Origin: Cliona cf. orientalis
Lineage: Eukaryota; Porifera; Demospongiae; Clionaida; Clionaidae
Reading direction: 5' to 3'
Length of the DNA stretch: 64,000 bases
NCBI GenBank assembly: GCA_963930775.1
Contig: OZ005689.1
Coordinates: 12,648,923 to 12,712,922 of the forward strand
The notes under the pieces are model-generated. The model searched no databases. It was not told where the DNA came from and was given only the letters and a program-made list of their open reading frames with translations. The position numbers and the translations under genes are program-made. How positions within the stretch are numbered: the stretch's first letter is position 1; each line of letters begins with the position of its first letter. This document shows positions 27,601-36,200 of the stretch, one piece after another.

Positions 27601-30166
27601 CTGTACGCGATTCTGGGGTGGTAATGGGAGAACTTGCAGCCACAGCGGCACCTGAGGAAGGTGGGGCTGGATTCAGGAATTGGAGTTTCTTAACCTTTAC
27701 TGACATACCAAAGATGTTATCTTCTTGTTTCTGGGCATTGCTCATGAGCGAGTCTGAAGTATCGGCTGTAATTGCGAGTATCTCATTCCTGAGTTCAGAA
27801 AGCTCTCTCTTGAGGTCAGCTAGATGCTCTTGGTACAAATAGACGAGATGGACGTCGCTGCCATCGCCTTTGAGATCATTAATCTTCTCATTCATGGAGA
27901 CAAGGCGCGCTTGGAGCATTGCTGATCGTCGTTCAAGAATGGCGCGACTGGGGAGTGGGCGAGCCTCAGGAGGAGGAGTTAGAGAGGGGGGCGGAGTTGT
28001 GGTAGCAGGGTTCATCAAAATTTGCAGTCTGAGATTGAGATCGGCTAATTCGTCATCGTGTTTGTCAAGGGCATCTTGTTCCACAGCCAGCTGCCCTTCG
28101 TCGTCAATAACGTCGATAACCGCAAAGTGGCGTGTTTTGAAGTCGCCATCAAGACTCTCGAGACGTTTGGAAAGCTGTTGAGCCTGAGTTCGGATTGTTA
28201 GGCTAGGTTCCTTGCCTTCAAGATCACCTATCTTGGTGGTAAGCTTGGTGATGCTGGCCTTTATCGCACCTCTCCTTCTTTTGAGAGCGGCCAAGTCAAC
28301 GGTGGCCATGGTTGGGATAAGTGACAATCAGTTGTGGTTAGGAAGCAGGAAATTGTTTATCAACAGAGTCAACTTGACCACAAATATTTTCGTGGTGGAA
28401 TTATGCAAGCCCAATTTGCGGAAATTTTCACCCTTGTGCGTGTAAAAACACCTTTGTGTAAGATACCTTATAAGCAGAGAACAAACTATGCACCTTTGTG
28501 CAAGAGAGTTTGACCATGCACCCTTGTGCCAGTAGACAGTTGCAATGAAACGTGCACCCCGCTTTGTGCAGAAAGATACTATTAGCTGTATTTGCACCGT
28601 TGTGCAACTGAAGTAGGACTGTATAATAGTGACAGAGACAAGAAAGAACTGGTTTGAACAATTGATCCGTTAAGTAGTATCCGGCTCGAAGGACCATAAA
28701 TGTTTAGAGCTCTTTCTTGTGAGTAGCAATTCTAGTCAGGCTAGACAATCAAATAGACTAAACATAGGCTCCTATAGCTAGACTTAGCTACAACCAAATA
28801 CTGAAGCTTTAGAGTACAAGTTGACTTCACTGAGTAGCTTAACCAAATTTTTATTCAGAAAGACAACAAGCATGCACAACTACTAAATCACATTGACTGA
28901 GAGTGAAGTGAAGAGAAACATGGTGGACAAAACTTAAATACGTGGAGCAGGGCCCCCCATAGACCCCTTGCAACAACAAAGAGCATGACAATGAGGAGGA
29001 CAGACTGAGAGAGGAGAAGCATGAACATCACATGTTAACACCATCAAAGTTAATCTTGGCTAAGCTATAGTAAATATTACATAATAAGGTATAATTAATT
29101 ATTTAATATCAGCAAAAGAAATTTTAACGCACATGAGCATAAACAGTAGAAGTGGTTACCAGGGTTTCTAGATTTATTGTGATTAAAGTCAAAGTTTCAG
29201 GGGGGAACTAGGGAGCTTGGGGTGAAAGCCTTCCCCACCCCCCTCCACTAGATGAAACCGTGGTTAAAAAAACTCGATAATTATGGACATTCACTACTGT
29301 TCAGAGTGCATGTTTACACAAAGCATAGTATTATTATTTTGGAGTGCAACACCGTTTCTTCCTTCCTCTTATCTGAGTTATCTATAATAATATTGCTTAA
29401 CTCAAAAACTTCCAGAGACCTTGGTGTTCTCATTGGAGCGATCGATGAAAATGGATTTGCTTTCAAGTCTGGTAAACTTAACTGCAATGACCGGTTGCTG
29501 GCCTGCAATGGAGTCGACTTCACCAACAATAAATACACAGTTCAGCAAGTACAGGATATCTTTTATAAAATGGCTCAGGAAGAAGTTTTAATTAGAATGG
29601 CCATTAGCCGAGGTATCAGTCTACCAGAGAGTAATAAAGGAGGAACTAGTAAAGATTGTGTGACTACTGAAAACAACAATGGAGGTATAGATGACAACAA
29701 AGAAAATGAAAACAAAGATGAGGAGGCTGTAAGTGAGCTTTTGTTGCCTGTGGCATCTAACCATGGTGACAATCAGCCAGAAGCTAATGAAAACAGAGAT
29801 AATGAAAGTTTTGTGACCAATGAAAGTAGCGAAGGAGACAAAGGAAAGCTGCAAGAAAATAATGCAAGTGGATCATTGCCAATCGCCATTAGTGAATCAT
29901 ACCCAAAAGCTAAAGAAAGTCACTTGACCAAGGAAAGCAACATAGATCCTGGAGGCAAAATAAAGGAGGAAGAAAGAAATGAAAAGGTTGTGATGGAGCC
30001 ATCATCACCAGTGGCAGTATCAGCTAGTGCCAGTGTAGGTGGAGCTGTTGTGGTGGGTAGAGATAGTGTGAACAGTAAAGGAGCAGCAGTTACAACTATT
30101 GTCAGCAGCAGTACCAAGAAACCAAAGAAAAAGTTTCCCCTTTCTCTCAAGAAACTCTTCAATTGA
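15643..30166 (+). CDS. CARD-like / coiled-coil / PDZ scaffold protein
   Basis: Five exons: 15643-16621, 18078-18151, 18656-19074, 20654-20920, 29416-30166; all GT/AG and in phase, 829 residues. Residues about 12-105 form a helical death-fold of CARD type (CLAKGLIS...ERARTIVHSIIGC...FEIFLEILNEVLP). Residues about 165-320 are a long charged coiled coil. Residues about 553-646 are one PDZ domain with carboxylate loop PLGIKL, split by the last intron between exons 4 and 5. Exon 3 repeats SQERV twice. The tail is acidic then Lys-rich, ending FPLSLKKLFN. The order CARD-coiled coil-PDZ recalls CARMA and DLG5 scaffolds of NF-kB and polarity signalling, but SH3 and guanylate kinase domains are absent. 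Start chosen for its context (ATAATGG); an in-frame ATG at 15622 is possible. Partner unknown. Confidence 0.85.
16760..17116. mobile_element. MITE with CATAGGCGGCGGAA termini
   Basis: CATAGGCGGCGGAA at the left and TTCCGCCGCCTATG at the right, with G- and C-runs next to the left end. About 357 bp, in the first intron of the CARD/PDZ gene. Confidence 0.75.
17179..17367. mobile_element. MITE with TACCGTATAG termini (about 190 bp)
   Basis: TACCGTATAGCACTTAAATTTCG against CGCGAAATTAAGGCGCTATACGG; the inside repeats CGCGAAATT/AACGAAAATTTT blocks in alternating orientation. First intron of the CARD/PDZ gene. Confidence 0.7.
18340..18520. repeat. GA/CT inverted pair in intron 2
   Basis: GAGAGAGGGAGAG near 18347 is answered by CTCCCTCTCTCTCTCTCTC near 18498, in the same intron of the CARD/PDZ gene, allowing a long stem in the transcript. 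Otherwise unremarkable AT-rich intron. Confidence 0.5.
21345..22047. mobile_element. CTCAG-N5-TTAAGG family element, copy 1 (703 bp)
   Basis: Left end CTCAGTGTACTTAAGGCCAG and right end CTGGCCTTAAGTATACTGAG. TG flanks it on both sides. The inside is GC-rich near the left end. No coding capacity. Lies in the PDZ-splitting intron just before the BEL element. Confidence 0.7.
22187..22631 (-). repeat. 3' LTR of BEL/Pao element
   Basis: 445 bp, starts TGTTTAGAGC and ends GCATGAACA on the plus strand; matches the other LTR except one base near its right end. Confidence 0.95.
22754..28327 (-). CDS. BEL/Pao gag-pol polyprotein (1857 aa)
   Basis: A single open frame without stops. In order: coiled-coil gag start; DUF1759-type gag region (about 240-350, FDGEMLRWQTFWEQF); Cys/His zinc knuckles (about 445-515, CLNCLKPGHFSRSC); aspartic protease of A17 type with LLDSGSS (about 579); reverse transcriptase with YVDD (about 994); RNase H (FSDAS, RLELC, WTDST); integrase HHCC finger, then D-D-E core (GVDYAGP, WSDNGTNF about 1619, GGIWEAAVKSMK); and a DUF5641-like C-terminal tail. 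All catalytic motifs I looked for are present, so the copy may be autonomous. The first ATG is used; a second start at residue 7 (MATVDL) has a better context. Confidence 0.95.
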   Translation of the reverse strand: MSLIPTMATVDLAALKRRRGAIKASITKLTTKIGDLEGKEPSLTIRTQAQQLSKRLESLDGDFKTRHFAVIDVIDDEGQLAVEQDALDKHDDELADLNLRLQILMNPATTTPPPSLTPPPEARPLPSRAILERRSAMLQARLVSMNEKINDLKGDGSDVHLVYLYQEHLADLKRELSELRNEILAITADTSDSLMSNAQKQEDNIFGMSVKVKKLQFLNPAPPSSGAAVAASSPITTPESRTVKLPKIDVPTFDGEMLRWQTFWEQFSISVDKRSDISNTEKLVYLRHSLKDGSAKNVIEGLSHSADQYKEAIDSLKARYDRPRIIHQTHVREIYQVPSLKDGSGKELRRFHDTIKQHLRALRAMKEEPTGSFITALLELKLDKDTMFEWQKASQDAGKIPHYDALFDFLDLRAQASETCSTEPKKRHPPRQATPKSATSFAANAQEATLYCSLCKTQKHPLYACPQFKLLPHDKMLSTIRSSNVCLNCLKPGHFSRSCGSNNRCRKCQKPHHTLLHQDSKSTTENKEPPPERVTPSTLAVVPMVSSYAQSNSGSALLMTCQMFIHAPDGTCIRARGLLDSGSSASFISERVAQSLRLPLSTQHIRITGITGMSRGSPLQSVATLTISPLFSPTEKLTISTIVVPRVTCDLPTQPVHFNAKWSHLNGLHLSDPSFDQPGKIDILLGVDVYADVLLQGRRKGPPGTPVAFETKFGWVLAGKTEDPTTPSTVASHHAMILSGDDILRKFWEIEECPKVASNYSPEERAVVRHFAENHRKNEDGRFVVPLPKDAQAKPLGESRSSAVRRFLSLERSLRSRNQFNEFATVMNEYMDLKHAELVPKGDLNKLPEETFYLPMHAVRKEESTTTKLRVVFDASAKSSTGLSLNDILLVGPTVHPPLIDVLLRFRTHRVALTTDVSKMYRAIELVPTDRDLHRFVWRNNPEEPLLDYRMMRVTFGVSASSFAANMAVKQNALDHAMKYPLAARSVDNSFYVDDGLTGADSIQEAIQLQQQLQELFSKGGFLLRKWNSSDPQAIQHLPAELKHTKPTQEMPTADEYTKTLGIQWNALKDCFKLSVPSPTPLETLTKRGLVSDVAKTFDVLGWFSPSTIKAKILMQQLWELKIGWDDPVPEDIHDAWLQWRTELHLLSQMLIPRCYSSKESQVVTIEIHGFSDASELAYAAVVYLRISDASDHTQISLVMSKSKVAPIKRLTIPRLELCGAQLLAQLIHHVRRVLDVPLSHVYAWTDSTIVLNWLDGSPRRFKTYVGNRISTIIDLIPPDNWRHVCSADNPADCASRGLYPSELLNHTLWWNGPDWLKDPPSNWPAKLPLPPNQQEIDEKEVSLHVHVLTETPTPIIPIDRFSSFDHLKRITAWIVRFTRNCQTKGSAERNKAHLTVPELQAAENYWIKIMQSAHFKSDLISLKGSQSLSRSSSLLPLQPFIDDSDILRVGGRRQLSQTSNYRSRHPAILHGKHPLTHLMIRDEHRRLLHAGPTLLTASLSRFYHIVGGRKVVRSVARKCITCRKYTARPKPQMLGQLPVEQITPGSVFDKVGVDYAGPVFIKYGYVRKPTTVKAYICVFVSLSIKAVHLELVTDLTSEAFIACLKRFISRRGLPSLIWSDNGTNFTGAARELKELYQFLKQPSTQNDVNHYLSDKKITWKFIPQHAPHFGGIWEAAVKSMKTHLKRILGDVKLTYEEFSTLLTQVEACLNSRPLVPLPNDDDGIEALTPGHFLVGKPLAALPEVTPTKPISLLKRWQLCQSLVRHFWKRWSSEYISQLGRFNKWQHPARNVQLGDLVAIHEDSPISTKWPLARVIKVHPGKDNLVRVATIKTTHGTYIRPVNKLALILPNDEQFND
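28701..29145 (-). repeat. 5' LTR of BEL/Pao element
   Basis: 445 bp, identical in extent to the 3' LTR; lies upstream of gag-pol on the minus strand and should hold its promoter. Confidence 0.95.
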
Positions 30167-30660
30167 AGCACATCCAATACAAAAAATTTAAATGACTTCC
30201 ATTTTTGTGTGTATATAGTACGTTATAGTAAACTTAATTACAATGTTGTAGCCAATATTATGTACCATGTTTTACGAATAGTTTGAGTTATTAATTTTAT
30301 CACTTCAAGTAAATTACTGTTCTTGTGATTATAAATTATTGTACTGTTGATCTATAGGTTTTGTAAGAAGCTATCAGAAATTGAAATAGCTGCAGCTGAT
30401 GTATTATTATAAGATCATTCTCACACTTGTTCTAAACACTCTGACAAGCAGCACATGAGCACACCATCACCTCTTTCTGATTATTAATAATTAAATCAAA
30501 TGAGAGACTTTATCTGAACAATTGCCAGAGGGCTTATTTGCTGCAATGCAATTCTCCCAATATCGATTATTGGTGGCTAACTCATTTCTGGTCTTGATGC
30601 AGCTCCTCCAGCACAGGTGAGGGCGCCAGCCTTCGATTCATGATAATAATTATTATAATA

Positions 30661-30768
30661 TAAATTTAATGCACATGCAGGGTAATAAAGTACAGGGCAG
30701 AATTTTATGTATATCAGGAAATTTTGCCCTGCATGCATGTACTATACCACCCTATGCATTAAATTTAT
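30661..30768. repeat. short imperfect palindrome
   Basis: TAAATTTAATGCA...GCAGGG on the left pairs with CCCTGC...TGCATTAAATTTA on the right; stem about 45 bp with mismatches. It follows the CARD/PDZ gene and contains AATAAA near 30684, a possible distal poly(A) signal. Confidence 0.5.
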
Positions 30769-31089
30769 CTAACACACCAATTGAAGTTTAATTGCCTATA
30801 ATAATATGTGACCTTCCATGACAAAACCAACCATATTGCGCTGACAACCGATTTTTAGTTAAGGCCACCATTACCAAGTACAACCTTTGAACTATTGCTC
30901 CTGCAAATTTGAAGTCTCTAGCCCGTGTAGTCATGGAGATATGAGCCAAAATGTACCCGGATCGCCCGTAATAAAAATGTGCAGCAAGCACAATGAAACA
31001 TTGCTACGTACGTTGCACACGGAAGTCCGTATACTCGCCGTTTATGCAAAGTACGTGGCCACGCCCACTAAGTCAAAGAGCCAGATGGC

Positions 31090-31724
31090 TAGTCTCGTGC
31101 CCAGCCTCTTTATCGCACGCGGAAAAAGAGTCTGGTGAAACGCGTATTCAATTTTGGTTCCGCGCGGTGAGATTGGCCGCGTCCAATCAGATTGCAGAAC
31201 GGTGCCACGTCATCAAGAAAAGATTGCGATGCTTCACCGTGTACTTTGCACTTTACTTGTAGGAGATGGCTACATGTAGTTGTTGGACAGCGAAACTGAC
31301 ATTCAGCAAGCGATCATCGAAACTATCCCACGTTTGAATCATGCTAGTGTCTGTGAAGTTTAGGCGAAAGTGGTAAGCTACATTTTAGCCAGCAAGAATG
31401 TGTTTATCTCTCTTAGTCTACCAGGAGAATTTTTTCATGTTTTTGAAAGCTTACCGCTGTCCTTTTGGGTACAAATCAGGCAACGAGACAAGCATAGCAC
31501 TCGGACTCCACTGTCCAAGGATCCCGCTGGCGCCATAGCCTACGGTAGGTACTTTTCAAACACTTTGCGCGAATAATAATATTAAACAGTGATTGCGCCA
31601 TCGCTTATAATGACATTCATTGTGCTCGTGTCAGAATACGTCACGTACGTATGGAACCAAAATTGAATACGCGTTTCACCAGACTCTTTTTCCGCGTGCG
31701 ATAAAGAGGCTGGGCACGAGACTA
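31090..31724. mobile_element. 635-bp TIR element with 9-bp target duplication
   Basis: TAGTCTCGTGCCCAGCCTC at the left and its inverse at the right; the inverted repeat continues for about 70 bp. CCAGATGGC stands on both sides (31081-31089, 31725-31733). No coding frame. Related ends occur at 9529 (CTAGTCTCGTACCCAGCC), 19275 (CTAGTCTCGCAGAGCCAG) and, in inverse, 60840. Confidence 0.85.
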
Positions 31725-31886
31725 CCAGATGGCGGCCAAAACATTGGAAAGAAAGCAGCAGCGGGCGTTTCGATGGAAAAGAACGGAAAGATAAGCGTGT
31801 CTATAGATCGTTAGTACACAAAATCGAAGAAAGAAGTGTCTGGAGAGTTTTTTCTGTGCAGCTGCCGTGCTTGCCTACCTGCAACT

Positions 31887-31955
31887 ATGGCAACGGCTCC
31901 GTATCATGGACGGTCGATGTTAGCTACCCGGCCGACTTCTTCGAGCCATAACTCA
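31887..31955 (+). CDS. possible isolated first exon of an unknown plus-strand gene
   Basis: ACTATGG starts a 23-codon frame (MATAPYHGRS...) ending exactly at a strong donor (CA|GTAAGT). Just upstream another good start (31728, CAGATGGCGG) opens a 21-codon frame. The surrounding DNA is less AT-rich than the spacer, as 5' ends here tend to be. I find no convincing second exon before the convergent gene at 33241, so this may be an exon of a long gene, a non-coding transcript, or chance. Confidence 0.25.
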
Positions 31956-33240
31956 GTAAGTATAGCTTTCTAGAAGCTACGAAGCAGATTTTTGTGTAGA
32001 GGAATGATTCCTCTATCGATCTATGCTAAAAAGTGAAAAATGATAATTAGCTATCACCTTGGGCAACTAAATAGGCCTGTATCTCAGATTGATATCCAGC
32101 GCAATATGGTTGGTTTTGTCGTGGACGGTCACATATTATTATGCAGAGACCTTTTTACAGTGCTAGATAAACCATACTCAATTTCAAGTTTTAAGTTGAA
32201 ACATTTAATTAGAAAGTCTATCGGCACAGTTCTTTGAACCATTCTGTATGCCATAATAATATTAGTCACATCTGATCCCCAGCACCCCATGAGGTAGCTA
32301 ATTAAACTTTTTCGCTGCTTGCATGCACAAGGCACCTGTGATAAATTAAGGGAGTAGATCAAATAGCTAGTCACTGTTAGTGAATTGGAACATCTTGCGA
32401 ATCGGATCATTAAATTTTTAATTGAGATGTAGCTAGTGCATAGCCATATTCATCCCGGGCCAGTAGCTACATACAATAATAAAGTTTGGTTTAGCTGATC
32501 GGGGTGGTGGCACGAACATGTAGTTACTCCTCTCTTATTTAGGCATAACAGCAGTCTCCCAAGATATACATGTAGCTCGATCATTATGCATAATAATTAT
32601 GTGATCTAGGGTTAACTCCTAGCAGCATGCTTAGGTTCACTGTGGCCCACTAATTGGGTTGAAGTTGTTTGCCAAAGATAATGGTGATGCCAGTGAGTAT
32701 AGGCACTGTGAATTGCTGAGTGGCTTGGGGTTAGGGTTAAGTGCATTGTCATGGTGAAATAGTATAACAGTCAATCAGGTAAACTAGCAGAGATCTGATT
32801 TTGTAGTGTATAATAAAGGGAATGATTTAAGCTGGCAAGGGCATATAGCTAGACATGTTTCTATCTGCATGCTTTATTATACCTCACACCCAGCTAACTG
32901 GCTTTACTTCCCATTACACATGTGCAAGGGCTGAGCCACACTTGCTGCTGATGATGATTGTCTCAGAATTCCCCCTCCTATAATATATAGCTACATGCCT
33001 GAGTCTGTTATTTCCCGTTCAGGGACTTACTATTATTATGTACATTAATTCCTATTGCTGTAACAATCACATGTTGTGATGATATTTTCTTATGATCCAA
33101 CACGAAATTTGAATTAAATTGTGTTCTGTATCCTACCAGAGTACTATATATCAGCATTAATTGAACAAGTTGCTAATTAGCGGCTATAGCTAATAATCTA
33201 TGTATTGCAGCAATTACTTATAAGATTTGCAGCTTGTTAT
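31956..33240. other. spacer without recognisable gene
   Basis: AT-rich, with scattered TAGCTA and CATGC strings; open frames are short and show no domain signal. It separates the plus-strand 5' end above from the 3' end of the MUC4-like gene. Confidence 0.5.
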
Positions 33241-36200
33241 TTATTCAGTCAGAGTGATGTAGATCTTGACAGTCTCATCATCAGCATTGGGTATCTCACA
33301 TCGGTAGGTCCCTGTGGGTGACATGATGCCCTCTCTCCGGTTCAGACGTATGATCTGATTGCCTCTGTTGCGATAGAAGCCCTGCTGTCGACCTTCAATG
33401 AGAACTTGGGCTCCATTGGGATAGTAGAATTGTCCAAACCGATTTGGTCGCGTTCCACAACACTCTTCCTTGTCAGTCCTACAGTAGAGTGCACTATTGC
33501 CTTCTCCAATGTCAGTCAGAGGGAGGGCACTGTTGTTGAGGTACATCTCTCCTTTAAGCTCAAAGTATACCCCTATACACAGTTAGCAGTGATCATGTAT
33601 TGCATAAGGTACAATAATATCATGTACATAGGTATCTTATATAATATTATTATTATGATGTCGCCTACTTACTGGGTGGCTTTTCTGGAACTGTTGGTTT
33701 CTCACATCCTGGGGGGATTGCATTATAAATAGCTCACATGCACGTGAAATATTAATAATAATAATAATATGCTGCCTTACCCAGAGAAATCCCCTCACTC
33801 CATTCCCCCACTCGGCCGGTTTGATGAATGACTCGAACCTGCAGTAATACATAGCCATAGCCATAGTACACAATCCTGATTAATGCATGCGCAGAAATAT
33901 ATAGCTATATAGCTACCTGAAGATAGGTTTCATGGCCGTTAGGCAGCTTTTCTTCCTCTACAATGTAGAAAGTTCTGTTTGCCCCGACGTGATTGGTCAT
34001 ATTTGGATGTAACGATTGGGGATTGTACAGTATCACTTCATAGCCGCGGATGTCCTCACAGGACTGCACTGCTGGACTGTACCAGACAACAATGGAGCAC
34101 AGCCCTTGCACTCCGAGGGGAGGGGGTGGCTGAGGAAGTGGAACAGTTGTTGCTGGTACAGTTGTAGGTGGAAGAGTAGTGGATGGCACAGTTGTCGTCT
34201 CTGGGGAACACAGCATAGAAAGTGATCCTTTATTAATAATTATTCATGCAACAGATCAGTTACTGCACGGGCTTCTCTCGTATAATAACTAATACTTACA
34301 TGTACATGATCAGGAGTAGCATCATAATAAACTTTAAGCTGCCATGTACACAATTAAATATAGATTGGGAAGAATGGGATCAGCGTTCCGGGTACAAAAA
34401 TAACACTAGTGACCTAATTTAACTGATGTACTGATATTATGTGAACAATTGGGAAAAAAAAAATATACCAATTAATACCTAGAAAAATTTTTATCACACA
34501 GAGATATATTATAATCCATTACCATTAATTTTGGTAGCTGCTCAAAACTTGATTGGTATGCATGCAATGCCATAATAAATTAATTACCAGGATCAAACAT
34601 TGAGAATGTGTATAGAAAGTATGCACAATCATGCATGTCTGAATGACTCTGTTATTTCCAGTTGTAACTTAGGATTTCATTTTAGAATTTCAGTACAGTT
34701 TCCATGCCATAAATTTAAAAGAAGGCTAATATCACAATGTAAAAATTAATGACATACTATTGCACAGCAATCCAGAGAATTGATCAGGACATGAGCAGAC
34801 AGATACTGTAGCTATACGGATGCATGTTCCTCCATTCTCACAGAGATTCTCCACACATTCACTTGCAACAAACTCATCACATATGTAGGATGTCCAACCG
34901 AAAAAGTGAAAATATGTAGAACTAATCCATCACAGTATTTTCAGTCAGATCCACTCTAGATAAGATAGAAACCACACCGCAAATCGGCGAAACCCTTGAA
35001 AATGTTTGCGAAAACGCAATATTAAATCATAAGCGCAAGTATTAAAAACAGTACGTGACCAAAATAATTATTATGTATGCAAGGGCAACAACTGTAATGT
35101 ACATCGCTTCTACAGGCTACTTTAAGGGATTAATAATCAGTGCTGTCTAGCACACACCTTTAGTAACCTCCAAAAGTAGTTTACCTTTCAGTTGAGTGCT
35201 CCTGCCCCTGTGCGCATAATTTTGGTCACGTAGCCTTTTTTGTACATGCGCTTATGATTTAATATTGCGTTTGTGCGAACCTTATCAGGGGCCTCGCCGA
35301 TTTGTGGTGTGGTTTCTATCATACCTAGGGTGGATCTACTCGAAAGCACTGAGATTAATTCGTTTTGCATACTTTTACTTTTTGGGTTGGACACCCTAAC
35401 ATATGTCACCAGTGTAGCCCTCTGAGCAGCTGCACGTATCATTTGAGACACACACGCCATTTTCACAAGGAGGATCACACAAAACTGCATAGTATTATAA
35501 TATATGTATGACAACTAGGTATAATAGCATCTCAGTATAGTTAAGGCCAGCCTTATGCTAGCTTATCCACTTGTAGCTATAACCCAATGCATAGTCATAA
35601 TTTAGTAGCTTACACATTGGGGTTATGTGTGCATCAAATTTAATGTGTGATCGGTGTCACTTATAGAGACATTATTAGAATATACAGAAGTATATATTTT
35701 TGCACATACAATAGGTACCTGGTAGGGAGATATTAATAATCCTCTCAAGTTCCATGTTGCTTTCTAAGGTTGCCTGACCAATATCAGTACGCCCTGTGGC
35801 AGCAATATCATACTCAGGTCAGTTAAGGACTGGGACCAGCTAAATTTCAATGTTTTTATCATGTCTTGTAAGAATAGTTACAGCAAAATGAAAAGTAATA
35901 AGGTAATATGATAGTTATCCCAGGTTCTTCAACCTTTGATGTGGCTAATGACACCTCTTTTAGCCCCGCCCATCAAACCGCAACGGGCACACCTCCAATT
36001 TCGTGGAAGCACTTCAGTCAACATGGATGAGATAGGCGGTGAACTTCTCGGCCATGGATCAGCTAGATAGCCATAGTAGTAATTTCTTATTTTGATTTAT
36101 AACATTTTTGTCGTTTGCAATTTTTAAAATGACCGTTCATTTGGTAGAGAGAGGTGAAAATCTACAAAAGTGCCACTCCCACTTTTTATATAAAGCCTTT

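Larger units (their letters stand above)
22187..29145 (-). mobile_element. Complete BEL/Pao LTR retrotransposon, recent insertion
   Basis: 6,959 bp between two 445-bp LTRs (TG...CA) and flanked by GTAGA at 22182-22186 and 29146-29150. Read by eye, the LTRs differ at one base (22627 G versus 29141 A). One uninterrupted gag-pol frame fills it. Directly inside the 5' LTR (28681-28696) lies a primer binding site complementary to the 3' end of tRNA-Tyr (CCGGCTCGAAGGACCA read on the plus strand), four bases from the LTR. No envelope-like frame. Sits antisense inside the PDZ-splitting intron of the CARD/PDZ gene. Confidence 0.95.

Noticed and set aside
22754..28327. Possibility that the large frame is a host gene
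   Set aside because: LTRs, primer binding site, target duplication and the complete set of pol motifs identify BEL/Pao.
35188..35514. 108-residue minus-strand frame across the EGF exon
   Set aside because: Different frame from the EGF modules, running into the hAT-like insertion.
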